Positions 7,717 to 15,288 of a stretch of DNA of 64,000 nt are shown one piece after another. The position numbers and the translations under genes were made by a program. Every line of letters begins with the position of its first letter. Position 1 is the stretch's first letter. Source of the stretch: Pseudonocardia hierapolitana (GTDB lineage: Bacteria > Actinomycetota > Actinomycetes > Mycobacteriales > Pseudonocardiaceae); contig NZ_VIWU01000001.1 of assembly GCF_007994075.1 (NCBI RefSeq), forward strand, positions 8,742,001 to 8,806,000, written 5' to 3'. The notes below the pieces were generated by a model. The model did not search any database. It was not told where the DNA came from and worked only from the letters and a program-made list of their open reading frames with translations.

Positions 7717-8820
7717 TCAGGGCACGATGACGACCTTCATGGGGTCGCCGTCGCGCTCGCGCACCACGCGGAACGCCTCGGCGATGTCCTCGAGCGGGAA
7801 CCGGTGGCTGACCAGCTCCTCGCCGCGCAGCCCGCCGCCCGCGGCCATCGCCATCGCGCGCTTGACGTTGTTGCCGCCCTCGCCGCGCGAGGTGAACATC
7901 GAGATGTCGCTGCGGACGGCGGCGGAGAGGTCGAGCGTGACCGGGCCGGGGTAGAACGCCACGAAGACGATCTTCCCTGCGCGCTTGGTCATCGCGATGC
8001 ACTGGTCGGGCACTCCCGGGCCGCCGGAGGTCTCGATCACCCAGTCCGCGCCGTCGCCCCCGGTCAGCTCGCGCACCCGGGCGACCGGGTCGGTCTCGCG
8101 GGCGTTGATGATCTCGGTGGCGCCCAGCCGCGCCCCGAGCTCGAGGCGCGAGTCCCGGGTGCCCACCAGCGTGACGCTGCGGGCCGCGAGCTGGCGGCAC
8201 AGCTGCACGGTCATCAGGCCGATGGGACCGGGCCCGACGACCACGACGTCCTGGCCGGCCATGTACCCACCCGCCACGTCGATGCCGTAGAGGCCGGTGC
8301 CGGCGGTCGTCACGAGGACGGCGTCGGCGAACGAGATGTTCTCCGGCATCTTGTAGAGCGCCTTGACGTCGTGCACGGCGTACTGGGCGAACCCGCCGTC
8401 GACGGTGATGCCGCTGGCCCGCTGCCCCTTGCCGGGCTTGGCGTAGTTCAGGCAGGCCGTGTACTTGCCGATGATGCAGTTGTCGCAGCGCCCGCAGCCC
8501 GCGTGCACCTCGATGGCCACGCGGTCGCCGACGGCGAACTCGTCCACCGACTCGCCGAGCGCCACCACCGTGCCCGCCCACTCGTGGCCGGGGGTGAACT
8601 CGCCGAACGGCGGTGTCTGCGGGAAGTGACCGTCGAAGATCTTCAGGTCGGTGCCGCAGGTGCCGCACATCGCGACCTCGACGAGCACCTGGTGCGGGCC
8701 GGGCTGCGGCACCGGGCGGTCGATCACGCGGATGTCGCCGGGGCCGAACAGCACGGCGGCACGCATGGTGTCCGGGATCTGGCGCGTGGCGGTGGGTGCT
8801 GCTTGGACGTCGGCGGTCAT
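7717..8820 (-). CDS. Zinc-dependent alcohol dehydrogenase (MDR family, threonine/sorbitol dehydrogenase-like)
   Basis: A 367-residue medium-chain dehydrogenase. Catalytic zinc ligands are seen at CGTCGTD (about residue 52) and GHEWAG (about 78). The structural-zinc loop is GCGRCDNCIIGKYTAC (about 110-125). The nucleotide-binding motif is VVVVGPGPIGLM (about 185). It should oxidise a secondary alcohol or polyol with NAD(P)+. It lies 13 nt after the UPF0261 gene and upstream of lacI, so a sugar or polyol catabolic role is inferred. A 12-bp sequence around its stop codon (TCAGGGCACG on the plus strand) is repeated 17 bp further out. Confidence 0.9.
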   Translation of the reverse strand: MTADVQAAPTATRQIPDTMRAAVLFGPGDIRVIDRPVPQPGPHQVLVEVAMCGTCGTDLKIFDGHFPQTPPFGEFTPGHEWAGTVVALGESVDEFAVGDRVAIEVHAGCGRCDNCIIGKYTACLNYAKPGKGQRASGITVDGGFAQYAVHDVKALYKMPENISFADAVLVTTAGTGLYGIDVAGGYMAGQDVVVVGPGPIGLMTVQLCRQLAARSVTLVGTRDSRLELGARLGATEIINARETDPVARVRELTGGDGADWVIETSGGPGVPDQCIAMTKRAGKIVFVAFYPGPVTLDLSAAVRSDISMFTSRGEGGNNVKRAMAMAAGGGLRGEELVSHRFPLEDIAEAFRVVRERDGDPMKVVIVP

Positions 8821-8833
8821 GTCACTCCTCGGG

Positions 8834-10099
8834 TCAAGTGGCGGTCACAGAGGCGGTCACGGTGGCGGTCGCGCGGTCGGGGAGGTGCCGTAGCAGGGCT
8901 TCGGCGGCCTCCACAGCGAACCGCGGGTGGTTGATCGACAGGTCCAGCTCGCGGTACTCGACGTGCGGGGCCAGGTCGGCCCGCAGCCGGGCGACGAGCG
9001 CGGCGTTCGCCTCAGGATCATGCAGGATGCCGCCCGGCGAGCCGACGTGGGACCAGCCCTTCAGCGGGATCAGCACGGTGGTGGGTCCGGTGGCGGCGTT
9101 CGCGCGCTCGGCGAACAGGGCGCCCAGCCGGTCGAGCTCGGCGGCCCCGGCCCGGACGTTGGTGTTGTGCAGGTTGTGGTGGTGCACGGGGCGGTCCCGC
9201 AACCGCTCCGGGATCGTCTCCTCGGCGCCGAAGCAGAAGTACTCGCATCCCCCCGGCACCAGGACCTGCGGGATGCCCCACTCCCCTGCCGCGGTGAGCC
9301 GGGGACGGACCGGGGCGTAGATGTCGGCGGGCTCGATCTCGCCCAGCAGCTCGTGCGTGGTGAGGTCGAGCACGCCGGCGAACACGCCCTCGCCGACCAA
9401 CCGCTCCATGGCCGAACCGCAGGCGCCGGAGGCGTGGAACGCGACGGTGTCGATGCCCGCCACCCGCAGCCGGTCGATCGCGGTGGTGACCGCGGGGTGG
9501 GTGTTGCCGAACGCCGTGGCGGCGACGAGCGGGCGGGCACCACCGGGCTGCGCCGGCTTGCCGGCCGCGACCATCCCGGCGACCGCGGCCGCCGCCCCGC
9601 GCAGGACGGGGGCGGTGACCGCGTTGGGGCCGCCGATCAGGTCCGCGACCGAGAACATCATCGTGATGTCGCTGTCGCCGACGTAGCCGCGGACGTTCCC
9701 CGAAGCGACCGTGGACACGATCACCTTGGGCACGCCGTACGGCAGCGGCCGCATCGCCGCGGCCGCCACCTCCGTGCCCTGGTTGCCGCCGATCGCGAGC
9801 ACCCCGGTGAGTTGCCCGGCGCGGTGCCAGACGCGCAGCAGCAGCCCTGCGCCCGCGGCCAGCTCGGCCAGCGCCCGGTCCCGCCGGGTGTGCTCACGCA
9901 GATCCGTGAGCGACGCCCCGGCGGCGTGCGCCACCACCTCGGCGGAGACGTCGCGCACCGGGTCTGTGAGCTCGGTTGCCTGCAGCCCGATGTCGACGAT
10001 CCGGGTGGGGTGCCCGAGCTCGTCGAGCACGTCGCGGAGGTGGTACGCCTCGGCCGCCTTGGTGTCCAAGGAGGCGAGCACCGCGACGAAGGGATCCAT
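8834..10099 (-). CDS. Tm-1-like ATP-binding (UPF0261) family protein
   Basis: A 421-residue protein starting MDPFVAVLASLDTKAAEAYHLRD at ATG 10099, the characteristic opening of the Tm-1/UPF0261 family. Other family segments visible are LAIGGNQGTEVAAAAMRPLPYGVPKVIVSTVASG, YVGDSDITMMFSVADLIG, AFHASGACGSAMERLV and LIPLKGWSH. The family is named after the tomato Tm-1 resistance protein, and bacterial members often accompany a TIM-barrel PEP-hydrolase-like partner, which is absent here. The biochemical role is unknown. It lies 11 nt after the substrate-binding protein gene and 13 nt before the dehydrogenase gene, so the three are co-transcribed. Confidence 0.88.
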   Translation of the reverse strand: MDPFVAVLASLDTKAAEAYHLRDVLDELGHPTRIVDIGLQATELTDPVRDVSAEVVAHAAGASLTDLREHTRRDRALAELAAGAGLLLRVWHRAGQLTGVLAIGGNQGTEVAAAAMRPLPYGVPKVIVSTVASGNVRGYVGDSDITMMFSVADLIGGPNAVTAPVLRGAAAAVAGMVAAGKPAQPGGARPLVAATAFGNTHPAVTTAIDRLRVAGIDTVAFHASGACGSAMERLVGEGVFAGVLDLTTHELLGEIEPADIYAPVRPRLTAAGEWGIPQVLVPGGCEYFCFGAEETIPERLRDRPVHHHNLHNTNVRAGAAELDRLGALFAERANAATGPTTVLIPLKGWSHVGSPGGILHDPEANAALVARLRADLAPHVEYRELDLSINHPRFAVEAAEALLRHLPDRATATVTASVTAT

Positions 10100-10110
10100 T
10101 TTCCCGGAGA

Positions 10111-11169
10111 TCAGCGCCAGCGCGCGTCTCCGGTCTGCACACCCAGCGAGTCGACGGCGTCGATGATGGGTCCGGCGTCGACGAGCTGCTCGTACACGGG
10201 AGGCTCGTTCTCGAGGATCCCGAGCTCGCGCATGCGGTTGATCGTCTTCTTGATGCGGGCCTTGTCGAGCCCGGTGTTGACCGGGAACACGCCCTGCTGT
10301 CCGAGCAGGGAGTCGTAGGCCTGCGAGATCACCTGCTCGTCGAACTCGGTGGTCTTGGCGACGATCTTGACGGTCTCGTCCTTGTTCTCGTACATGAAGC
10401 GGTGGGCGCGGGTCATTGCCGTCAGGAACTTGACCGCGACGTCCCGGTTGGCCTGCAGCCACGCGCGCGACACGAAGAAGGTGCCGTAGTGGTAGTCGGG
10501 CACGACGTTGGCCAGCTCGGCGATCGAGTGCATGCCCGGGTTGTCACGCTGGACAGCGATGGCCTGCTCGGTCTGCAGGATCGCGTTCTGGATCCGGCCG
10601 TCCACCAACGCGGAGTTGTAGGACTGTGCGTCGACCGGGATGTACTGCACGTCGTTCTGCGTGAGGCCGGCCGACTGCAGGACGAGGCGGGTCATCACCT
10701 CGCGGAATGCGCCGACCTCCTGCACGCCCACCTGGCGGCCGCGCAGGTCGGCCGCCGTCTGTACCGCGGCCGGGGCGACCGCGGAGACCGTCAGCTTGTC
10801 GGTGTAGGCGCCGATGATGACGACGTCGCCGCCACCCGCCGCGGCGTTGACGACCGGCTCGATGCTGGAGGCACCGATCTCCAGCGCGCCACCGACCACA
10901 CCCTGCACCACGGAGACCCCGGAGCGCAGGTTCTGCGTCTCCACGGTCAACCCGACCTCGGAGAGGAAGCCCTTCTCGATCGCCACGGCGAGGTCGGCGT
11001 TGGCGAAGCTGGTGACACCGGTGGGGAGGCCCACCCGGATCGCCTGCCCCTCCGGGCGGGGCTCGCTGCCCTGGGACGGGCTGTCGCCGAATGCCCCGCA
11101 TCCGGCGAGCATGCCGGCCACGGCGAGCGCGGCGAGCGCGGTGCGGAGGCGTCTTACGGGTCGTCGCAT
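10111..11169 (-). CDS. ABC transporter substrate-binding lipoprotein (NMT1/SsuA/TauA-like)
   Basis: A 352-residue solute-binding protein. ATG 11169 opens a lipoprotein signal: MRRPVRRLR, a hydrophobic run and lipobox LAGC. The mature part resembles nitrate/sulfonate/taurine-type binding proteins (AIRVGLPTGVTSFANADLAVAIEKGFLSEVGL, QGVVGGALEIG, DLRGRQVGVQEVG). The frame stays open upstream without a stop and joins a truncated permease remnant (see 11170-11544). The lipoprotein start is chosen because of the signal peptide. With its own permease and ATPase destroyed it must be orphaned or use another transporter. The UPF0261 gene follows after 11 nt. Confidence 0.88.
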   Translation of the reverse strand: MRRPVRRLRTALAALAVAGMLAGCGAFGDSPSQGSEPRPEGQAIRVGLPTGVTSFANADLAVAIEKGFLSEVGLTVETQNLRSGVSVVQGVVGGALEIGASSIEPVVNAAAGGGDVVIIGAYTDKLTVSAVAPAAVQTAADLRGRQVGVQEVGAFREVMTRLVLQSAGLTQNDVQYIPVDAQSYNSALVDGRIQNAILQTEQAIAVQRDNPGMHSIAELANVVPDYHYGTFFVSRAWLQANRDVAVKFLTAMTRAHRFMYENKDETVKIVAKTTEFDEQVISQAYDSLLGQQGVFPVNTGLDKARIKKTINRMRELGILENEPPVYEQLVDAGPIIDAVDSLGVQTGDARWR

Positions 11170-11544
11170 GGATGAGTCCTTTGCTGCCCACCGCACGACT
11201 TTGCGCTCGGCCCATTCCAGCCGCGCCGTCGGCGTGATGCCGAGCAGCGCCATGAGCAGGATCGGGACGAAGGTGCGGTCGGTGCGGAAGCTGTTGGCGT
11301 TGGTGACGATCAGATTGCCGGGACCTGCGAAGGCCGTGAAGAACTCCGCGACGATCACGCCGATCAACGCGCGTCCGATGGCCAACCACAAGCCGGTGAC
11401 AACATACGGCAGAGCCGAAGGCAAGATCAGGTCGATCCACATTCTGCTCTCTCCGGAGCAGAAGGACTGGGCCACTTCGACGAAGGTCACGCCTCCGCGG
11501 GCGATCCCGACCCGCTGCTCCATGCCGCCGGAGAGCTGGCGCGG
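11170..11544 (-). pseudogene. ABC importer remnant: ATPase signature motif fused to the C-terminal half of a permease
   Basis: Reading leftward, the frame begins HPRQLSGGMEQRVGIARG, which is the ABC-transporter signature of a TauB/SsuB-type ATPase. It then passes without a stop into GVTFVEVAQSF and a permease C-terminal half (LPSALPYVVTGLWLAIGRA, VAEFF, ILLMALLGITPTARLEWAERKVVRWA). It continues in frame into the binding-protein gene. The Walker A and B regions of the ATPase and the first half of the permease are missing, so a deletion of well over 1 kb is inferred. A product from ATG 11523 is possible but could not work as a transporter. Upstream of the signature the sequence no longer looks like an ATPase. 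Confidence 0.75.
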
Positions 11545-11609
11545 GTGTCGCTTCGGCTCGCGAGCCGACCCGCGTGGGCGTATTGTCCGTCTCGATACTG
11601 GAAATGTCG

Positions 11610-11624
11610 TTCCGCTACGCGGAA
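11610..11624. promoter_or_regulatory. Inverted repeat TTCCGC-TAC-GCGGAA, candidate operator of the MHS transporter
   Basis: A perfect 6-bp inverted repeat with a 3-bp spacer, centred 31 bp upstream of the transporter ATG at 11648. The form resembles operators of IclR-type regulators, but no such regulator is encoded next to it, so the owner is unknown. It lies in the junction where the decayed ABC operon ends. Confidence 0.45.
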
Positions 11625-11647
11625 TTCGAGCTCATCGAGGAGCTGGC

Positions 11648-12997
11648 ATGACCACTCGATCCACCGGCCCGGCGGGGGGAACCGACGGCCCGACTCAGCC
11701 GCGTGGCCTGCGGCGCGTCGTCTTCGGTGCACTCGTCGGCACCGCGCTGGAGTGGTACGACTTCTTCATCTACGGCACGGCCGCCGCGCTCGTGTTCAAC
11801 GTGCTGTTCTTCCCGCAGAGCGACCCGGCCGTCGGCACGATCACCGCGTTCGCGACGTTCGGCGTCGGGTTCGTGTTCCGCCCGCTCGGCGGGATCATCT
11901 TCGGCCACATCGGCGACCGGATCGGGCGGCGGGCCACGCTCATCCTGACCACGCTCGTCATGGGCCTGTCGACCGGCGTCATCGGGCTGCTGCCGACCTA
12001 CGACACCATCGGCGTCTGGGCGCCGGTGCTGCTCGTGCTGCTGCGCGTGTTGCAGGGGCTCGGCGCCGGTGCGGAGTTCGGCGGCGCGTCCACCCTGCTC
12101 GCCGAGCACGCCCCACCGCACCGGCGCGGCTACTACTGCTCATTCGCCCAGCTCGGGGTGCAGGTCGGCCTGGTGCTCGCCACCGTGTCGTTCCTGCTGG
12201 TCGGCCTGCTCCCCGAGGAGCAGCTGCTGGCCTGGGGTTGGCGGGTGCCGTTCCTGGTGAGCTTCCTGATGATCGGCGTGGCCCTGTACGTGCGGCTGCG
12301 AGTGGAGGAGTCGCCGGTGTTCCGCGCGATGGCCGCCGAGCAGACCATCATCAAGCTCCCCGTGCTGGAGACCCTGCGCACCTACCCGCGCAACCTGCTG
12401 ATCGGCGTCGGCGCGCACATCGCCGACACCGCATGCGCCTACCTGTACGCCACGTTCACCGTCGCGTACGCCACCAGCACCCTCGGCATCTCCCGCGGCA
12501 CCGTGCTGACCGGTGTGATCATCTTCGGCCTGGTCGTGATCGTGCTGCAACCGGTGTACGGGGCGCTGTCCGACCGCATCGGCCGCAAGCCGCTCAACCT
12601 GTTCTCCATGGCCTTCACGGCCGTGTTCATCTGGCCGTTCTTCCTGCTGCTCCAGACCGAACAGCCGGTGCTGGTCGTGCTCGCGCTCGTGATCGCCACC
12701 GCGTTCGGGTGGGCGCCGGTGATCGCCGTGCAGCCCGCGTTCTACGCGGAGCTCTTCGGGGCCCGGGTGCGCTACAGCGGCTTCGCCACCTCCCGGGAGG
12801 TCGGGGCCGCACTGGCCGGGTTCACCCCGCTCATCGCCGCCGCGTTGGTGGCCGCGGCCGGCGGCGCGCCGTGGGTGGTCGCGGCCTACATCGCAGGCCT
12901 CTGCGTGATCTCCCTGATCGCGTTCCTCGCCGCCCCCGAACTCAAGGACATGGACATCGCCGAGGCAGGCCCCACGCAGCTGCGCGCGAACCGGTGA
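11648..12997 (+). CDS. MFS transporter, metabolite:H+ symporter (MHS) family
   Basis: A 449-residue, 12-helix major facilitator protein starting at ATG 11648 with ribosome-binding GAGGAG 8-13 nt upstream. Family marks are GTALEWYDFFIYGTAAALVF in helix 1, the RPLGGIIFGHIGDRIGRR loop between helices 2 and 3, GAGAEFGGASTLLAEHAP and GALSDRIGRKPLN in the central loop. These place it with the ProP/KgtP/ShiA group that imports carboxylates, betaines or aromatic acids with protons. The substrate cannot be read from sequence. It is divergent from the decayed ABC operon and might have replaced its uptake function, which is speculation. Confidence 0.93.
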   Translation: MTTRSTGPAGGTDGPTQPRGLRRVVFGALVGTALEWYDFFIYGTAAALVFNVLFFPQSDPAVGTITAFATFGVGFVFRPLGGIIFGHIGDRIGRRATLILTTLVMGLSTGVIGLLPTYDTIGVWAPVLLVLLRVLQGLGAGAEFGGASTLLAEHAPPHRRGYYCSFAQLGVQVGLVLATVSFLLVGLLPEEQLLAWGWRVPFLVSFLMIGVALYVRLRVEESPVFRAMAAEQTIIKLPVLETLRTYPRNLLIGVGAHIADTACAYLYATFTVAYATSTLGISRGTVLTGVIIFGLVVIVLQPVYGALSDRIGRKPLNLFSMAFTAVFIWPFFLLLQTEQPVLVVLALVIATAFGWAPVIAVQPAFYAELFGARVRYSGFATSREVGAALAGFTPLIAAALVAAAGGAPWVVAAYIAGLCVISLIAFLAAPELKDMDIAEAGPTQLRANR

Positions 12998-13101
12998 CCG
13001 GGCTCGCGCGAGTTGCGCGGGCAACGATCTGCCGCCCCTCCCCGGCGGTGACCTCCGGTGGCGCCTTCGACCCGGGCTCCGGGGCGAGGCCTCCGGGCCA
13101 G

Positions 13102-13151
13102 GGCCTTCGGTGGCGCCAGGCCTTCGGTGGCGCCAGGCCTTCGGTGGCGCC
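13102..13151. repeat. Three tandem copies of a 17-bp unit (GGCCTTCGGTGGCGCCA)
   Basis: Two full copies and a third lacking its final base run head to tail at 13102, 13119 and 13136. Looser copies occur just upstream (13050-13101). The last copy forms the left end of the inverted-repeat element at 13137-13311, so expansion of that element's end is likely. Together with 12998-13101, this stretch holds no convincing gene. Confidence 0.85.
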
Positions 13152-13311
13152 GCGCATTCTGCGGGGCCGCCCCTCAGAGCTCAAGGGCGCCTACGGCGTC
13201 GCTCCGCGATCGCTGCGCGACCCTTGACCTCCGAGCCTCTGCGACCCCTGAGGGCAAGCCATGCGGGCAGGCCAGGGGCCTGCCCTTCGGGCGCGCGGCG
13301 CCACCGAAGGC
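13137..13311 (+). mobile_element. Miniature inverted-repeat element, copy A
   Basis: A 175-bp segment bounded by perfect 19-bp terminal inverted repeats (left begins GCCTTCGGTG, right ends CACCGAAGGC). Its interior (GCATTCTGCGGGGCCGCCCC, AAGGGCGCCTACGGCGTCGC, GACCCTTGACCTCCGAGCCT) matches, in inverted orientation, the interior of the element at 13691-13872. It has no coding capacity, so if mobile it would need a transposase in trans. No clear target duplication was found. It could instead be a dispersed palindromic repeat family of this genus. Confidence 0.6.
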
Positions 13312-13414
13312 GGTCCCACGGCCAAGATCAAGGCCTCGGCGCGAAAACGGCCGAAACTCTGCACGAGAACGCGCCGAACAGCCGATCACGCCACCCGAAG
13401 CGCCGCCACAGCCG

Positions 13415-13484
13415 ACTTCACACACCCAGTGGCCACTTCACACAAGGCCGGCCTTGTGTGAAGTGGCCACTGGGTGTGTGAAGT
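13415..13484. repeat. Perfect 70-bp palindrome with no spacer
   Basis: Two 35-bp arms meet between 13449 and 13450 at AAGGCC|GGCCTT. The left arm starts ACTTCACACACCCAGTGGCC and the right arm is its exact reverse complement. ACTTCACACA occurs twice in the left arm, so the arm itself carries an internal repeat. A hairpin this long is far beyond an ordinary terminator and could extrude as a cruciform. It lies between the two miniature elements in a gene-free interval, downstream of the MHS transporter. Confidence 0.9.
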
Positions 13485-13690
13485 GGTTGGGAGAGGGCCC
13501 GTGATCTGCCCCAGGTGTACATCAGGTCTCCGCCGAGCCCCGGTGTGCTGATCGGAGCGATCTGCGCCGCTCACGCACCCGTTCACCGCCCACGCACCCC
13601 GTCGACCGGGCGCGTGGGCCGACACGGGGCGCGCGAGCGCACACCAGGTGCGCGACCAACGCGGAGACCCCCATCACGTACCTGTGGGAC

Positions 13691-13872
13691 CGGCCTGCTG
13701 GCGGCGCCGCGCGCCCCACCGGGCAGGCCCCCGGCCTGCCCGCACCGCATGCCCGAGGGGCCGCAGAGGCTCGCAGGTTCAAGGGTCGCGCAGCGATCGC
13801 GCAGCGACGCCGAAGGCGCCCTTGAGCTGGGAGGGGCGGCCCCGCACAATGCGCGGCGCCGCCAGCAGGCCG
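13691..13872 (-). mobile_element. Miniature inverted-repeat element, copy B
   Basis: A 182-bp segment bounded by perfect 22-bp terminal inverted repeats (left begins CGGCCTGCTGGCGGCGCCGC). Its interior is an inverted, roughly 85-90% identical version of copy A by eye. The inner 12-13 bp of the termini are shared with copy A while the outer bases differ, as if each copy had its own tips. The flanks 13312-13414, 13485-13690 and 13873-13996 hold nothing I recognise; the open frames crossing this interval are repeat artefacts. Confidence 0.6.
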
Positions 13873-13996
13873 ATACCGCGTTGGCCTGTCACACCTGCCA
13901 GGAGGACATGGACGACGGCCTGTTCCGGCAGCGGCCCCGCGCGATGCGGCGCCCCCAGGAGGCCTCGAGATCGGGGCCGCTCTCGACTCGGCCGCC

Positions 13997-15277
13997 TCAG
14001 CTCGTCGCCGCGTTCACCTGGGTCATGAACTCGTCGGCCGCCTGCTCCACGGTCATCTGACCGAAGAGCACCTGCTCGTTGAGCTGCTGCATGATCCCCT
14101 GGACCTCGCCTGCACCCTGAGGGGGCAGTGGGGGCGGGGGCGCGATGTCGGGCTCGATCTCCTCGAGGAACGCCGCCGCCTGCTGGTCGGCGGGGTTGAG
14201 CTGGCCGAGGATCCGCTCGCGCTGCTCGACGTTCACCGGCAGGCCGCGTTCGCTGAGCATGATGTCGGCCACGCGCGGGTCGTTCAGCAGGAAGTCGATG
14301 AAGCGGGCCGCCTCCTCCGGGTGCTCGGTGCGGGAGCTCGCCGACCAGAACATCGAGGGCTTGAAGTACATCCCGGCCTGCTGCTCGGTGCCCTCGCCGG
14401 GGAAGCGCAGGAGTTTCAGCTCGCGCCCGGACACCTTGTCGAGGGTCAGGAGCCCGTTGGTCCACACCGTGCCGAGCGCGCCCTGGTGGGTGGCGAAGAG
14501 CGAACCGTCGGCGTCGGCGTTCTCCAGCTCGATGGTCTGCGCCGCGGGCGGAGCGGCTCCGATCTCGTGGAACCGCAGCTGGTGGGCCCACCACGCGACG
14601 AGGGTCTCCCGGCGGAAGCCGATGTCGCCCTGCTCGTCGAACAGCGCCTCCCCGCGCTGACGGGCGAAGATCTCGAAGCTGGTGTCGATCGCGGTGGTCA
14701 TCTGGTAACCCCAGGTGCCGTCCGGCCCGGCCTCCGAGATCGCGGCGGCGGTGGCGATCATGTCGTCGTAGGTCCAGGTGCGGTCGTCCGGCATCGGGAC
14801 GCCGAGGTCGGCGAACAGCTGCGGGTCGGCGATCACGGCGTGGGCGTTGATGCCGATCGGGATCGCGAACATCTCGCCGTCGATCACGCCGGTCTGCATC
14901 ACCGACGGGTCGAGCTTCTCGGTGCGGATGATGCCCGGCACGTACTGGTTGAGGTCCAGCAGCGCGCCGCGGTCGGCGTACTCGCGGACGTAGCGCGTCT
15001 CGTGCTGGATGACGTCCGGTGCCTCGCCGCCTGCGACCTCGGTGGCCAGCCGGTCCCAGTAGTCGGCGAACCCGGTGAACGACGGCTCGATCGTGACGCC
15101 GGGGTGCTCGGACTGGTAGATGTCGATGATCCGCTGGGTGTACTCGTGGCGCGGGTCGCTCCCCCACCACGAGAACCGCAGCGTGACCGGGCCACCCTCG
15201 TCGGACCCGCCCCCGCACCCGCTGAGCAGCAGTGCCAGTGCCGCCGCGGCAGCCCCGAACGCTCGCCGTCCCAGCAT
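13997..15277 (-). CDS. Carbohydrate ABC transporter substrate-binding lipoprotein
   Basis: A 426-residue extracellular binding protein of the MalE/UgpB type. ATG 15277 starts MLGRRAFGAA, followed by a hydrophobic stretch and lipobox LLSGC, so it should be lipid-anchored outside the membrane. The mature part has VTLRFSWWGSDPRHEYTQRI, TGFADYWDRLATEVAGGEAPDVIQ and a late SSRTEHPEEAARFIDFLLND, all usual in this family. It is the last gene of an operon with two permeases (spacing 11 nt). No ATPase gene is nearby; many actinobacterial sugar importers share one ATPase (MsiK type) encoded elsewhere. The sugar is unknown. Confidence 0.92.
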   Translation of the reverse strand: MLGRRAFGAAAAALALLLSGCGGGSDEGGPVTLRFSWWGSDPRHEYTQRIIDIYQSEHPGVTIEPSFTGFADYWDRLATEVAGGEAPDVIQHETRYVREYADRGALLDLNQYVPGIIRTEKLDPSVMQTGVIDGEMFAIPIGINAHAVIADPQLFADLGVPMPDDRTWTYDDMIATAAAISEAGPDGTWGYQMTTAIDTSFEIFARQRGEALFDEQGDIGFRRETLVAWWAHQLRFHEIGAAPPAAQTIELENADADGSLFATHQGALGTVWTNGLLTLDKVSGRELKLLRFPGEGTEQQAGMYFKPSMFWSASSRTEHPEEAARFIDFLLNDPRVADIMLSERGLPVNVEQRERILGQLNPADQQAAAFLEEIEPDIAPPPPLPPQGAGEVQGIMQQLNEQVLFGQMTVEQAADEFMTQVNAATS

Positions 15278-15288
15278 CCCAGCTCCCT

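Noticed and set aside
13415..13484. The 70-bp palindrome as an ordinary rho-independent terminator
   Set aside because: It has no T-tract, lies over 400 bp from the nearest stop codon, and is several times longer than terminator stems seen here, such as 37615-37647.
13137..13872. CRISPR array or insertion sequence
   Set aside because: There are no regularly spaced identical repeats with unique spacers and no transposase frame; only miniature inverted-repeat structures fit.
13058..14060. Several open frames on both strands in the repeat-rich interval
   Set aside because: They are built from the tandem and inverted repeats, change frame with each repeat, and have no family marks, start context or neighbours in an operon.
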